The notes under the pieces are model-generated. The model had not been told where the DNA came from. It saw nothing but the letters and a program-made list of their open reading frames with translations, and ran no database searches. The position numbers and the translations under genes were made by a program. 64,000 nucleotides of DNA, from the NCBI GenBank assembly GCA_013177895.1, contig JABLXV010000040.1, positions 1-64,000 on the forward strand, written 5' to 3'. Shown here in pieces: positions 53,548 to 61,836 of the stretch (positions are counted from its first letter, which is position 1; each line of letters starts with the position of its first letter). This DNA is from Brevinematales bacterium. Lineage in GTDB: Bacteria > Spirochaetota > Brevinematia > Brevinematales > GWF1-51-8.

Positions 53548-53802
53548 ATGCTGAACGTGTATAGCGTGGATTGGTGCCCCGACTGCCGTAGAACGATTAA
53601 TTACCTGGATGGGGAAAAAATAGAATATCAGTATATCGATATCGAATCCAGCCCGAAAGAAGTGGTCGAAAAAGTGATCCGGGCAAACGACGGCAGAGAT
53701 TGGGTATCTCCTACATTCGAGCATAACGGTAAATGGATGGCCTTCCGCAGTATCAGGAACGAGCAGCTTCCGGGGATAATGAAAGAATTGGGCGTCGGAT
53801 AA
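53548..53802 (+). CDS. Glutaredoxin-like protein
   Basis: 84 residues from the ATG at 53548 with AGGAGG upstream; the open frame to 53491 runs through the promoter and is not coding. A mini-thioredoxin fold with the redox pair CPDC (residues about 9-12, VDWCPDCRRTINYL), close to the CPYC/CPDC of glutaredoxins, and the TVSP-like loop represented by DWVSPTFEHNGKW. It probably reduces disulfides or mixed thiols. The stop codon touches that of the convergent lipoprotein gene. Confidence 0.88.
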   Translation: MLNVYSVDWCPDCRRTINYLDGEKIEYQYIDIESSPKEVVEKVIRANDGRDWVSPTFEHNGKWMAFRSIRNEQLPGIMKELGVG

Positions 53803-54489
53803 TTATTTTCCTATGTCGAAGGAGAAATAATTCGTCGCCTCCCGCATCATTTCATTATATGCATATTTTTCCGGTAGCAGGAAGAGTGGCTTTTTATTAT
53901 TCTGTATCATGAAGTACCCGTATTTATTGGATACGAATCCCAACGTAGGCTTCATATACTCCGTGAGGTCGAACGCATAGGCGGGGTACTTCGTATCCCC
54001 GATTTTTACGCACTTCTCCATCCCCTCTTTCACATCGACGATATAAACCGTTTTCGGGTTCACGTTGGCCTTGGTGTCCATTTTTAGCTTCACCCATTCC
54101 TGACTTTTATCCTTCGATTCCGTATCGGGATTTTTCGGTTCGTAAAAAACGATGATTCTCCAATGGTTTTCCACAGATACCGGTTCTTTCCTGATAGTCG
54201 CGGCATAAACCCATCCGTAGGTGTCATCCGCGGCACGTTTTACCTTTACCCAGTTAGTATTAAAATCGATGCAGCGGATATTTATCATGGTTAGCATGTC
54301 GCTTTTTTCGCCGTAGTAAATAACTTTCTCACCTTTATCGAGCTGGGTGATAACCTTACTGTCCAATCCGGGAGCCTCGCGGAAACTCACGTTCTCGATC
54401 CACGTGTAATAAGCCTCCGGTTTCGCGCAGGAAAACAATGTCAATAGAACTACCACCGCCATAAAGACAGACATCGGCAACGATTTCAT
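53803..54489 (-). CDS. SH3-like domain lipoprotein A
   Basis: 228 residues. The lipobox LTLFSC ends the signal sequence at about residue 21. Residues about 30-100 read as a bacterial SH3 fold (ENVSFREAPGLDSKVITQL, then NWVKVKRAADDTYGWVYAAT). The rest is unrecognised. It is the third gene of a three-lipoprotein run: 9 bp after the previous gene. The shared plan with the upstream gene (SH3 part, then a YPAYAFDLTEYMKPTLGF block matching YPSGSLLLNLYLKAEYGF) indicates old duplication. Confidence 0.82.
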   Translation of the reverse strand: MKSLPMSVFMAVVVLLTLFSCAKPEAYYTWIENVSFREAPGLDSKVITQLDKGEKVIYYGEKSDMLTMINIRCIDFNTNWVKVKRAADDTYGWVYAATIRKEPVSVENHWRIIVFYEPKNPDTESKDKSQEWVKLKMDTKANVNPKTVYIVDVKEGMEKCVKIGDTKYPAYAFDLTEYMKPTLGFVSNKYGYFMIQNNKKPLFLLPEKYAYNEMMREATNYFSFDIGK

Positions 54490-54498
54490 TTCTTCCCC

Positions 54499-55605
54499 CT
54501 ACTTGTTAGTATTTCCGAAATTTTTTACATCGATGATTTCTTCGTCTATTTTTATCTGGTAATACCCCTCGATCAGAGTCTGATACTCCTGCCCGTCCAT
54601 CACGCGGATATAAATGGGGGTATTGTTCATAAAGAAAAAGAAAAAACCGGGACGATAGAAGAATCCCGCGAGATGGTAAAAATTCGTCAATGTCAATGCT
54701 ATATCCCCTTTTAATACAACCGAGTCCTCGTTCCGCGTATTCGCCTGAAATAAGGGGATTCCCGCTTTAGCCGCGAGCATTATCATCTCGTCCGACGCGG
54801 TTATCCACATATCGTTCGTTTCCTCGGGATGCGGGTTATACGCGATGATAAACCGCTGAAAATTCTGGTATATTTTTTGAAGTTCGGGAGTTATATATTG
54901 CCCGCTGGAAAACACCTCGAAATAGGAATAAATCTCCTGAATATCGTTATCGGTTTCTACATCGATGGGTATAAACTTGGGCTGCTTCCCCAGTTCGATT
55001 ACCAGATATCCCGGTCGGGTGTTCGAGAAGCCGTACTCCGCCTTCAGGTAAAGGTTGAGAAGCAGCGACCCCGACGGATAAGGCCCGTCTCCGATAGGGA
55101 CACATTCCTGATTGACCCCTGAGTTCTGAGAGCGGTCGATCACTTTATAATAGATACCGTACTGCTTCAGCATATCCGCCGAGGACGTGAACGCGTTAAG
55201 AAGCGTATAACTCGAATAATTCGAGTACCCGTCCATAAACTGGTTATACCCGATGACGATCTTGTCATACACCGGGAGGACGATCTTCTGGGTCGAAAGT
55301 GTCCCGCCGTGTACCCATCCCGCCTTTCCGTCCATCTTACGGATCACCTCGTACCACGGGGCGTTAAACTCCTGGCAGCGGTAGACCATCTGCATATTGA
55401 TATTGGTAAATTTCCCGGTATAGAGAAGCGCCTCTCCGACGTTCAGTTTCTCGATCACGGCGGACTGGATCGACGGTTCTTTCTGGAGATTGACGGTTAT
55501 CCACGGATAACAGATGGTGTTGGAAAGGGAGGCTCCGCCCCCGGAACCGTTACCCCCGCAATTCGCGAGCAATAGAGCGATAAAAATAAGCGGTATTTTT
55601 TTCAT
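54499..55605 (-). CDS. SH3-like domain lipoprotein B
   Basis: 368 residues. The signal ends in a lipobox LLLANC at about residue 16, followed by a Gly/Ser-rich spacer. An SH3-like segment (WITVNLQKEPSIQSAVIEKL, then PWYEVIRKMDGKAGWVHGGT) is followed by about 260 unrecognised residues, including a segment paralogous to lipoprotein A and, nearer the C-terminus, IYQNFQRFIIAYNPHPEETN resembling IYSNYLQLVIAYDPEDAYDQ of the upstream lipoprotein. Its start overlaps the stop of that gene (ATGA). Confidence 0.82.
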   Translation of the reverse strand: MKKIPLIFIALLLANCGGNGSGGGASLSNTICYPWITVNLQKEPSIQSAVIEKLNVGEALLYTGKFTNINMQMVYRCQEFNAPWYEVIRKMDGKAGWVHGGTLSTQKIVLPVYDKIVIGYNQFMDGYSNYSSYTLLNAFTSSADMLKQYGIYYKVIDRSQNSGVNQECVPIGDGPYPSGSLLLNLYLKAEYGFSNTRPGYLVIELGKQPKFIPIDVETDNDIQEIYSYFEVFSSGQYITPELQKIYQNFQRFIIAYNPHPEETNDMWITASDEMIMLAAKAGIPLFQANTRNEDSVVLKGDIALTLTNFYHLAGFFYRPGFFFFFMNNTPIYIRVMDGQEYQTLIEGYYQIKIDEEIIDVKNFGNTNK

Positions 55606-56138
55606 TGTACCTTTTCCTGATTAGTATTATATAAATCGATCCCGAAAAAACGGTTCATCGCGAGCCCCGCGTCCAAACCGGATTTATCCACAAAAAAGAG
55701 GTTATATCCCGTCTCCGACGAATCGGGATATCCCACTAGAATATACCCCTTCTTCGACGTCAGTCCGGCCGATTCCAATAATAAAGGGGTAATATTTATA
55801 ATTTTTTTCCCGATCTTTGCCGCTTTGGGATTTTTAACATTGAAAAAAGCGATTTTATGTTCGCCGAGTCCGACCGAAAAAAACTCATTATCGTAGAACC
55901 ATCTCTGGTCATAGGCGTCTTCCGGGTCGTATGCTATAACAAGCTGCAAATAATTGGAATATATCTGCTCCATCAAACCATCCAGTTCGGGATTTTTTGA
56001 TTCCCGGTCGTCGACATAACAGTCTTCTACCATAAAAGTGTCTTTTAGATTTGTTGAGCCGCTCTGGGAGTCGTTTTGTCCGCCTCTCGCGCATGAAATA
56101 ACCGAAAAGAGCGCAATGATAATAAAAAGTAGACGCAT
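55602..56138 (-). CDS. Lipoprotein C, first gene of the lipoprotein operon
   Basis: 178 residues. The lipobox FSVISC is at about residue 16, followed by ARGGQNDSQSG. No SH3 part is seen. The IYSNYLQLVIAYDPEDAYDQ segment is shared with lipoprotein B, as is the following pattern of short strands ending in a hydrophobic NRFFGIDLYN. The function is unknown. It has a strong promoter with a very short leader, and overlaps lipoprotein B by 4 bp. Confidence 0.8.
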   Translation of the reverse strand: MRLLFIIIALFSVISCARGGQNDSQSGSTNLKDTFMVEDCYVDDRESKNPELDGLMEQIYSNYLQLVIAYDPEDAYDQRWFYDNEFFSVGLGEHKIAFFNVKNPKAAKIGKKIINITPLLLESAGLTSKKGYILVGYPDSSETGYNLFFVDKSGLDAGLAMNRFFGIDLYNTNQEKVQ

Positions 56139-56155
56139 AAAATACCTCGTTGAAT

Positions 56156-56183
56156 ATTATACCGGAAAACTGAAAAAATTCAA
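56156..56183 (-). promoter_or_regulatory. Promoter of the three-lipoprotein operon
   Basis: On the minus strand TTGAAT (56183-56178) and TATAAT (56161-56156) with a 16-bp spacer, only 17 bp before the ATG at 56138, implying a leader of about 10 bases. Confidence 0.7.
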
Positions 56184-56194
56184 TACTTTTACTA

Positions 56195-56222
56195 TTGCGG
56201 AAATATTTTTTGTTTTTATAAT
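56195..56222 (+). promoter_or_regulatory. Promoter of the degenerate histidine kinase gene
   Basis: TTGCGG at 56195-56200 and TATAAT at 56217-56222 with a 16-bp spacer, 36 bp before the ATG. It lies 11 bp from the -35 box of the divergent lipoprotein promoter. Confidence 0.65.
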
Positions 56223-56258
56223 TACTACATAATATAATACTCAAAAAGAGCGGGAAAT

Positions 56259-57701
56259 ATGAAGATTCTGGAAAAATTTAAGAACCCCCTGAAAAAACTG
56301 ACTGCAACCGAGAAAGATGATTTCCATAGAAACATCAATTCTGAAAATACAAAAAGACTCTTCTGGATGAGCGTTATTATCGCACTTATTACATTTATCC
56401 CGGTTATTTCAATCTTTGTATTTCAATCGAAGGGTCAATGGATTGATAATCCGGTCTACACCTATTACCTGCTGGTTTATATCGCACGTATTGTGTTCTG
56501 CACTCTCATCGCGATCATGTCATTTATTTTTCTAAAAAAACCTCATAAAATGCATCATTCCTCTCGCAGGTATTTTGCGGAAATATTCGCGGTATACATC
56601 ATCCTTGACGGGAGCGCGAATAGTATCATGGTGCAAACCCTTCAGGGCGGAATTACCGTATATGTGATCGCCGTTCTGGTGATTTCAACTGTCTTATACT
56701 ATCCGGCTCTTTTCAATATCATTTTTCTCGCATTAGGATTTGCCGCGCTGTCTACCGGAATTATCCTGATTCAGCAGAACACCCGGATAATAATGGGCGA
56801 TATCATCAACGCTTTATTTACCACATCACTCGGACTATTTCTATCCAGGATGATTTATTTATCGAAGGTCAACGACTTTGTTAATCATATCACTATAAAA
56901 AAACAAGCCCGGGAGCTTGAATATATTAATTCCATTCTTACCACCCGTGTGGAAAGCCATTCTTCTCAACTGGAAAACACTCATAATAAACTGCATGACG
57001 AGGAACGTAAAAAAATATCTACCGAGAAACAAGTCCGGCAATATCAGGAAGATTTACGGGAGGTTTTTCAGGTTTCGTTCTTCTATCTAAAAATCCCGCT
57101 TGAGAAAATTAACTCCTATTTCAATCATCTTATCAATAACCCGGAGAAAATCGCGGCGGACAAGGAATCGTTTTTACTTTGTCTTGATGAAATTAATAAG
57201 GCCGAGCACGCGCTGTTACTTCTCCTCGATAACATCGGAGTTTATATGAGCGAAACTCCCTTCGCTCCGGTCGATCTGAATTATGTGATGGAACAGGTGC
57301 TCGAGAATAATTCCCTGAAGATTAAAGAGAAGAGACTAGATATTCAGCATACTAAACTCCCTGTCATCATGGGAGACAAGCACCAGATATTCCGGCTCTT
57401 TCAGGGAATCATTGAATATCTCGCGTTCGAGGACAGCGCCTATCCCAATCCGAAAATTCATTTAAGTTACGAAGCCTCCGGGGATAAAATGATCTTTATC
57501 GTCCAGACGAATAAAAAAATATCCGAAGAGGATGCGAAGGGCGTTTTTTCTCTCGAACACCTTCTGATCGAAGGGGCGAAAAGGAATTCGGTCAATCTGA
57601 CGAACTGTAAAAGGATTATCGAACATCATGGCGGGGAAATGCGGCTGGATACGGAAAACCCGCGGGGTTTGCGGATTGAGTTCAATCTGCCGAAGTCCTG
57701 A
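56259..57701 (+). CDS. Degenerate (pseudo) membrane histidine kinase
   Basis: 480 residues. Six hydrophobic segments occupy residues about 33-208, followed by a coiled coil (about 215-270) and a kinase-like core. Where the phospho-acceptor helix should read HELKTPL the sequence is FFYLKIPLEKINSYF, so the His is replaced. The N-box position reads IFRLFQGIIEYLAF without the ATP-binding Asn. The G2 box GLGL is replaced by SVNLTNCKRIIEHHGGEM, although the trailing EHHGG is kept. It therefore looks like an intact gene for a catalytically dead kinase, perhaps a regulator by binding. It diverges from the lipoprotein operon. Confidence 0.82.
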   Translation: MKILEKFKNPLKKLTATEKDDFHRNINSENTKRLFWMSVIIALITFIPVISIFVFQSKGQWIDNPVYTYYLLVYIARIVFCTLIAIMSFIFLKKPHKMHHSSRRYFAEIFAVYIILDGSANSIMVQTLQGGITVYVIAVLVISTVLYYPALFNIIFLALGFAALSTGIILIQQNTRIIMGDIINALFTTSLGLFLSRMIYLSKVNDFVNHITIKKQARELEYINSILTTRVESHSSQLENTHNKLHDEERKKISTEKQVRQYQEDLREVFQVSFFYLKIPLEKINSYFNHLINNPEKIAADKESFLLCLDEINKAEHALLLLLDNIGVYMSETPFAPVDLNYVMEQVLENNSLKIKEKRLDIQHTKLPVIMGDKHQIFRLFQGIIEYLAFEDSAYPNPKIHLSYEASGDKMIFIVQTNKKISEEDAKGVFSLEHLLIEGAKRNSVNLTNCKRIIEHHGGEMRLDTENPRGLRIEFNLPKS

Positions 57702-57703
57702 TT

Positions 57704-58489
57704 CTACGGTTTCTTTACCTTATTTGTTATTTCCAGCGCTTGGGGATAAATATCCGGGTTGCACGCGAGTATCGTCGTGTTTTCAGGCGAATAAGCATTC
57801 CCGTAATAATCGGATACGATTCCCCCCGCCTCAGTGACAATCAGACTGCCCGCCGCCGTATCCCACGGTTTCAGCCCCTCCTCGTAGAACACCTCGCCCA
57901 TCCCGCACGCGATATACGCCAGATCGATCGCCGCCGATCCCGGACGGCGGAACGCCTCGAACTTCTCGACAAACGTCCGCATGGGCTTCATTACCTCGTC
58001 GACACGGTCGCGCCTATACGGGAATCCCGTGATCACCAGGGATTTCACGGGATCGGAGATTTCCGATACCCGGACGGGCTCGCCGTTATGGAACCCCCCG
58101 TTACCCAACGACGCTTCGTACATGTCGTTCAGTATGGGATTATAGATCACCCCCGCGACTATTTTGCCGTCGGCTTCGACTGCTATAGAAATCGCGATCA
58201 GGGGGATGCGATGCGTGAAGTTGACGGTCCCGTCGAGAGGGTCGATAATCCAGCGAATCCCGGAGGCGGACCTGATATCGGTGGATTCCTCGCCGAGCAC
58301 GCCGTGGCCGGGGAAATCCCGCCGGATCGCGCCGACGATCATTTCCTCGGAACGGCGGTCGTATTCGGTGACAGGGTCGCCGATCCCTTTGAAATCGATC
58401 TTTTTCGCATGATGGAATCCTTCGCGTATGATTTCACCCGCATCGAGGGCGTATTTTTTCGCGAAGGATAGAAATTGCTTGTCCGGCAC
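57704..58489 (-). CDS. Inositol monophosphatase family protein
   Basis: 261 residues from a GTG start directly after the pheA stop (TAAGTG). The metal-binding motifs are complete: GEES near residue 67, WIIDPLDGTVNFTH near 80-93 and KPWDTAAGSLIVTEAGG near 208-224. The family (SuhB/ImpA) dephosphorylates inositol-1-phosphate or related sugar and nucleotide phosphates. It is the last gene of the trpS operon. Confidence 0.93.
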   Translation of the reverse strand: MPDKQFLSFAKKYALDAGEIIREGFHHAKKIDFKGIGDPVTEYDRRSEEMIVGAIRRDFPGHGVLGEESTDIRSASGIRWIIDPLDGTVNFTHRIPLIAISIAVEADGKIVAGVIYNPILNDMYEASLGNGGFHNGEPVRVSEISDPVKSLVITGFPYRRDRVDEVMKPMRTFVEKFEAFRRPGSAAIDLAYIACGMGEVFYEEGLKPWDTAAGSLIVTEAGGIVSDYYGNAYSPENTTILACNPDIYPQALEITNKVKKP

Positions 58490-59575
58490 TTACAATTCGC
58501 CCTTGGGGTATGAACCGAGGATTTTCAGGAAAATCGAGTCTTCCTTGATCTTCTCGATCGCTTTATTGACGTCTCCGCTCTGGATACTCCCGTCTATATC
58601 GATAAAGAACAGGTAGTCCCACGGACGGCGGCGCGACGGACGCGACTCGATCTTCGAGAGATTGAGGCCGAACACCTGAAACGGCGACAATAGCCTGAGA
58701 AGCGCGCCGGGTTTATCCTTCACCGATACGAGAATTGTCGTCTTCTCGGGGTTCTTCACCGGGCTGCTCTCCGGTGCGATGATCCAGAAACGGGTATAAT
58801 TTTCGGGATTGTCCTCGATATTCCGTTCGATAATATGCAGGCCGTAACGGTCCGCGGCGATTTCCCCGGCGATAGCAGCGGAGAACTTGTCCCACGGCAC
58901 CTGGCTTGCCGCTTTGGAGTTGCTCGACGTTTCGATTTTCTCGACATTCGGCATATGTGTTTCCAGCCAGATACGGCACTGCGCGAAGCTCTGCGGATGC
59001 GAGTAAATCCGTTTGATCTGCGACTTGTCCTCGACCATACCCATCAGGTTGTGGTTGATAGTCAGGAAAGTCTCGGAGATGATTTTTACAGGCGAATCGA
59101 CAAATTCGTCAAGCGTCTGGTAAACCGTTCCGCCGAGAGTATTCTCAATCGGGACTATCCCGAAATCGATTTTACCGTTCTCTATCTCGCGAAAAATATC
59201 CGACGTACCGGGCAGGGGGTGGAAATTGACCGAACTGCCGAAATGCTTGATCGCGGCCTGTTCGGTGTACGAGCCCTCGGGGCCGAGAAAACCGACTTCC
59301 AGCGGGGCTTCGAGGGAACGCGCCGCTGAGACGATTTCCGTGAAGATATGCATGAGCGCCTTGGGCGGAAACTCGTTCTTCGCGGCCGCCAGCACCCGTT
59401 CCTTCACATCCTTCTCGCGGTCGGGCTGATAAATCGGGAGATTCTTGCTCTTCTTGTACTCCCCGATATCCTTTACCAGTCTGGCGCGGTCGTCCAGAAG
59501 ATTGACGATATTAATATCAACTGAGTTGATTTTTTTCCTCAATTCCTCGAGGAGTTCCTGATCCTGCTTCTCCAT
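58490..59575 (-). CDS. pheA: Bifunctional chorismate mutase / prephenate dehydratase
   Basis: 361 residues, three domains: AroQ-type chorismate mutase (about 1-85, LRKKINSVDINIVNLLDDRA), prephenate dehydratase (about 93-270, VGFLGPEGSYTEQAA and FGIVPIENTLGGTVYQTLDE) and a C-terminal ACT regulatory domain (about 278-355, with GALLRLLSPF and SKIESRPSRRRPWDYLFFID; the ESRP motif binds phenylalanine). It makes phenylpyruvate from chorismate and is probably inhibited by phenylalanine. GGAGGT precedes the ATG. Confidence 0.96.
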   Translation of the reverse strand: MEKQDQELLEELRKKINSVDINIVNLLDDRARLVKDIGEYKKSKNLPIYQPDREKDVKERVLAAAKNEFPPKALMHIFTEIVSAARSLEAPLEVGFLGPEGSYTEQAAIKHFGSSVNFHPLPGTSDIFREIENGKIDFGIVPIENTLGGTVYQTLDEFVDSPVKIISETFLTINHNLMGMVEDKSQIKRIYSHPQSFAQCRIWLETHMPNVEKIETSSNSKAASQVPWDKFSAAIAGEIAADRYGLHIIERNIEDNPENYTRFWIIAPESSPVKNPEKTTILVSVKDKPGALLRLLSPFQVFGLNLSKIESRPSRRRPWDYLFFIDIDGSIQSGDVNKAIEKIKEDSIFLKILGSYPKGEL

Positions 59576-59592
59576 AAAATACTCGACCTCCG

Positions 59593-60435
59593 TTAGAATT
59601 TCATGCTCTGGAGACTTGTTTTTATCGTCTCCAAATTAGCCTCGATATCGGCAACCGTCAACCCGAGTTTACCGTATTCGGCGGGGTTCACGGTCTTATT
59701 GACTTTATAATCGGTGCCGCTTCCCCGCGCGATTGAGTACGCGAGACGGTCGGCAATATCTATAATATAAGCATCCTTTTTAAAAATATCCGGCGCTTTA
59801 GAGAACGAGTGGTGAAAACGCACCACGTTCTCCAGAAAGCTCGGCAGGTTCCACTGCTCGATCAGCTTGGACCCGATAAACGCGTGGTCGAACCCCAGCA
59901 GCATCTCTTCCGCCTCGCTGAAATCCAATCCCCCCTCGTTTACCTGGGCTTTCAGTTTCTCCACATTATCGAGAAGATAGATGTCCAGAAGGAGTTTCCC
60001 GGTATCGTGCAGCAATCCGCCGACGAAAAACCTCTCCACATTAGCCAGACGCATCAGCTTCGCGATAGAACGCGCGACCATCGCCACAGTGATCGAGTGC
60101 TCCCATAGTTCGCCGCGCTTGAGGCCGTAGGTATCCAGCCCCTTGGAAAGCATCTGCCGCGTCAGAAGCGAAAGCACGAGACTTTTCAACGTATCCAGGC
60201 CGAGTATGACTATCGCTTCTTTCACGCTGATAATCTCGCGCGGGTAACCGTAATAAGCCGAATTGGCGAGCTTGAGTATCTTCAGCGTAAGCACCTGGTC
60301 GTTCTCGATTATGCTCTGGAAATCGGCGGGAATAGAGTTTTCCGAGTCGATCAGCGTCAGGATTTCCATCGCGATATGCGGCAATACCGGTAAATCGTCC
60401 GCTTTGCCTAAAATCTTTTCAATCAGGTCTGCCAT
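59593..60435 (-). CDS. HDOD domain protein
   Basis: 280 residues, a single HDOD domain, an HD-related fold lacking the full metal site. Typical blocks are LPVLPHIAMEILTLI, LTLKILKLANSAYYGYPREI, VKEAIVILGLDTLKSLVLSL and GGLLHDTGKLLLDIYL; the last retains an HD pair. HDOD proteins are signalling or regulatory proteins of poorly known mechanism. AAGGGG precedes the ATG. It lies 15 bp after scpB and 17 bp before pheA. Confidence 0.92.
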   Translation of the reverse strand: MADLIEKILGKADDLPVLPHIAMEILTLIDSENSIPADFQSIIENDQVLTLKILKLANSAYYGYPREIISVKEAIVILGLDTLKSLVLSLLTRQMLSKGLDTYGLKRGELWEHSITVAMVARSIAKLMRLANVERFFVGGLLHDTGKLLLDIYLLDNVEKLKAQVNEGGLDFSEAEEMLLGFDHAFIGSKLIEQWNLPSFLENVVRFHHSFSKAPDIFKKDAYIIDIADRLAYSIARGSGTDYKVNKTVNPAEYGKLGLTVADIEANLETIKTSLQSMKF

Positions 60436-60450
60436 AAATTCCCCTTTCCG

Positions 60451-61083
60451 TTAGGATATTAAATTCAAATCACCGCCCTCTTCACCTTCTTCATCCTCTG
60501 GGATATCCTCGACAGTATCCGGGCTTCCCGGTTCGTCGAACGCGAGATTGTCCAATACCGGCAGATCGCTCAAGTCCTTCAATTTGAACAGTTCCAGAAA
60601 CCGCTTGGTGGTAGAATACACCGGCGACTGGACAACCCCCTCGGTATACCCCGATATGTTAATCAGTTTATATCCCAGTAACGTATTGACGCTTCTCGTG
60701 CTCGAAACGCCGCGCACTTTATCCACATCCTCTTTCGAGATGGGCTGCTTATAGGAAATCACCGCCAGCGTCTCAAGGACGCTGCGCGTCAGACGGTTAT
60801 CGTTACGCCGTCCGAACAATTCGGTCAACTCATCCTTGAACGATGGATTGGATACCATCTGGAACCCGCCCGCGACCTGGATCACGTTCAGCCCGGAGTT
60901 CCGTTCGCTATAATCCTTGTTCAGCTCGTCGGCGAGCAGTTTGATCTCATTTTTCGATATATCGAAAATATCGGTCAATTCGTCGATAGAGACCGGTTTT
61001 CCGCTCACAAAAAGCACGGACTCGAACAGCCCCTTCAGCTCATTCCTGGAATATGTTTTATTGATGAACAACGAACCTTTCAT
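60451..61083 (-). CDS. scpB: Segregation and condensation protein B
   Basis: 210 residues. ScpB binds ScpA-SMC in chromosome condensation. Two winged-helix domains are recognised by LKGLFESVLFVSGKPVSIDE, then SVLETLAVISYKQPISKEDV and RGVSSTRSVNTLLG. The C-terminus is a strongly acidic tail. It starts 15 bp after the scpA stop. The smc gene is not in the window. Confidence 0.95.
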   Translation of the reverse strand: MKGSLFINKTYSRNELKGLFESVLFVSGKPVSIDELTDIFDISKNEIKLLADELNKDYSERNSGLNVIQVAGGFQMVSNPSFKDELTELFGRRNDNRLTRSVLETLAVISYKQPISKEDVDKVRGVSSTRSVNTLLGYKLINISGYTEGVVQSPVYSTTKRFLELFKLKDLSDLPVLDNLAFDEPGSPDTVEDIPEDEEGEEGGDLNLIS

Positions 61084-61098
61084 TTTCTGTCTCCCCCG

Positions 61099-61833
61099 TT
61101 ATGAAAGCCGCACTTCTTCGCGTTCCTGAATATCGATGTCACTGAAAAGCTGTAATTGTTTCAGCAGGACTTTCTGCCGGAAACTCAGTTCCGTCGAACC
61201 CACGAACGAAGCGATGGTATCTATTTTAGATTTATCATCCTTAGTCAATTCGCTGAATTTGAGAATCTTTTTCACTTTAAGTAAGCTCATTATCAGTTCC
61301 ATTTTCTCCTCGACCTTTACTTCGCGCCGTTTAATCGGGATAGCCTTCTTGATAAACGCGCCCTTATAGCGGCGGAGGACGTTAATCAGGTCGCCGAGGT
61401 AAATCTCATCGAGTGCGACCGACCCGGTATCCGCGAAGGGATTTCGGAGGAAGCCGCGCGGGTAATAAATATCCCCGTTCTCTTTCATATTTTCGAGTAT
61501 TCTCGCGGCGTTGCGGAATAGTTTGTATTCCTTCAATTTCTCCAACAGGTCAATCCCTTCGTTGAGCTCATCATCCTCGACCTTTAAATTCGGCAGCAGT
61601 TTTTTTGTCTTCATATATACCAATGTCGCCGCGACGACGAAAAATTCGCTCGCAAGGTCGATATTGAATAACTGCATCGTTTTCAGGTAATGAAGGTACT
61701 GGTCGGTCACTACCGATATTGCAATCTCGGTAATACTGAGTTTCGACGCGCCGATCAGCTCGTTTAACAGATCGAGCGGCCCCTCGAAATTCTTCAGTTT
61801 TAACTGGTATCCGCTTTTTATTATTCCCAGCAT
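61099..61833 (-). CDS. scpA: Segregation and condensation protein A
   Basis: 244 residues. ScpA is the kleisin that bridges the SMC heads. The N-terminal block LKNFEGPLDLLNELI is diagnostic, followed by VTDQYLHYLKTM and AATLVYMKTKKLLPN. The C-terminal winged helix is present (KVKKILKFSELTKDD). It starts 3 bp after the trpS stop. Confidence 0.95.
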   Translation of the reverse strand: MLGIIKSGYQLKLKNFEGPLDLLNELIGASKLSITEIAISVVTDQYLHYLKTMQLFNIDLASEFFVVAATLVYMKTKKLLPNLKVEDDELNEGIDLLEKLKEYKLFRNAARILENMKENGDIYYPRGFLRNPFADTGSVALDEIYLGDLINVLRRYKGAFIKKAIPIKRREVKVEEKMELIMSLLKVKKILKFSELTKDDKSKIDTIASFVGSTELSFRQKVLLKQLQLFSDIDIQEREEVRLS

Positions 61834-61836
61834 TCC

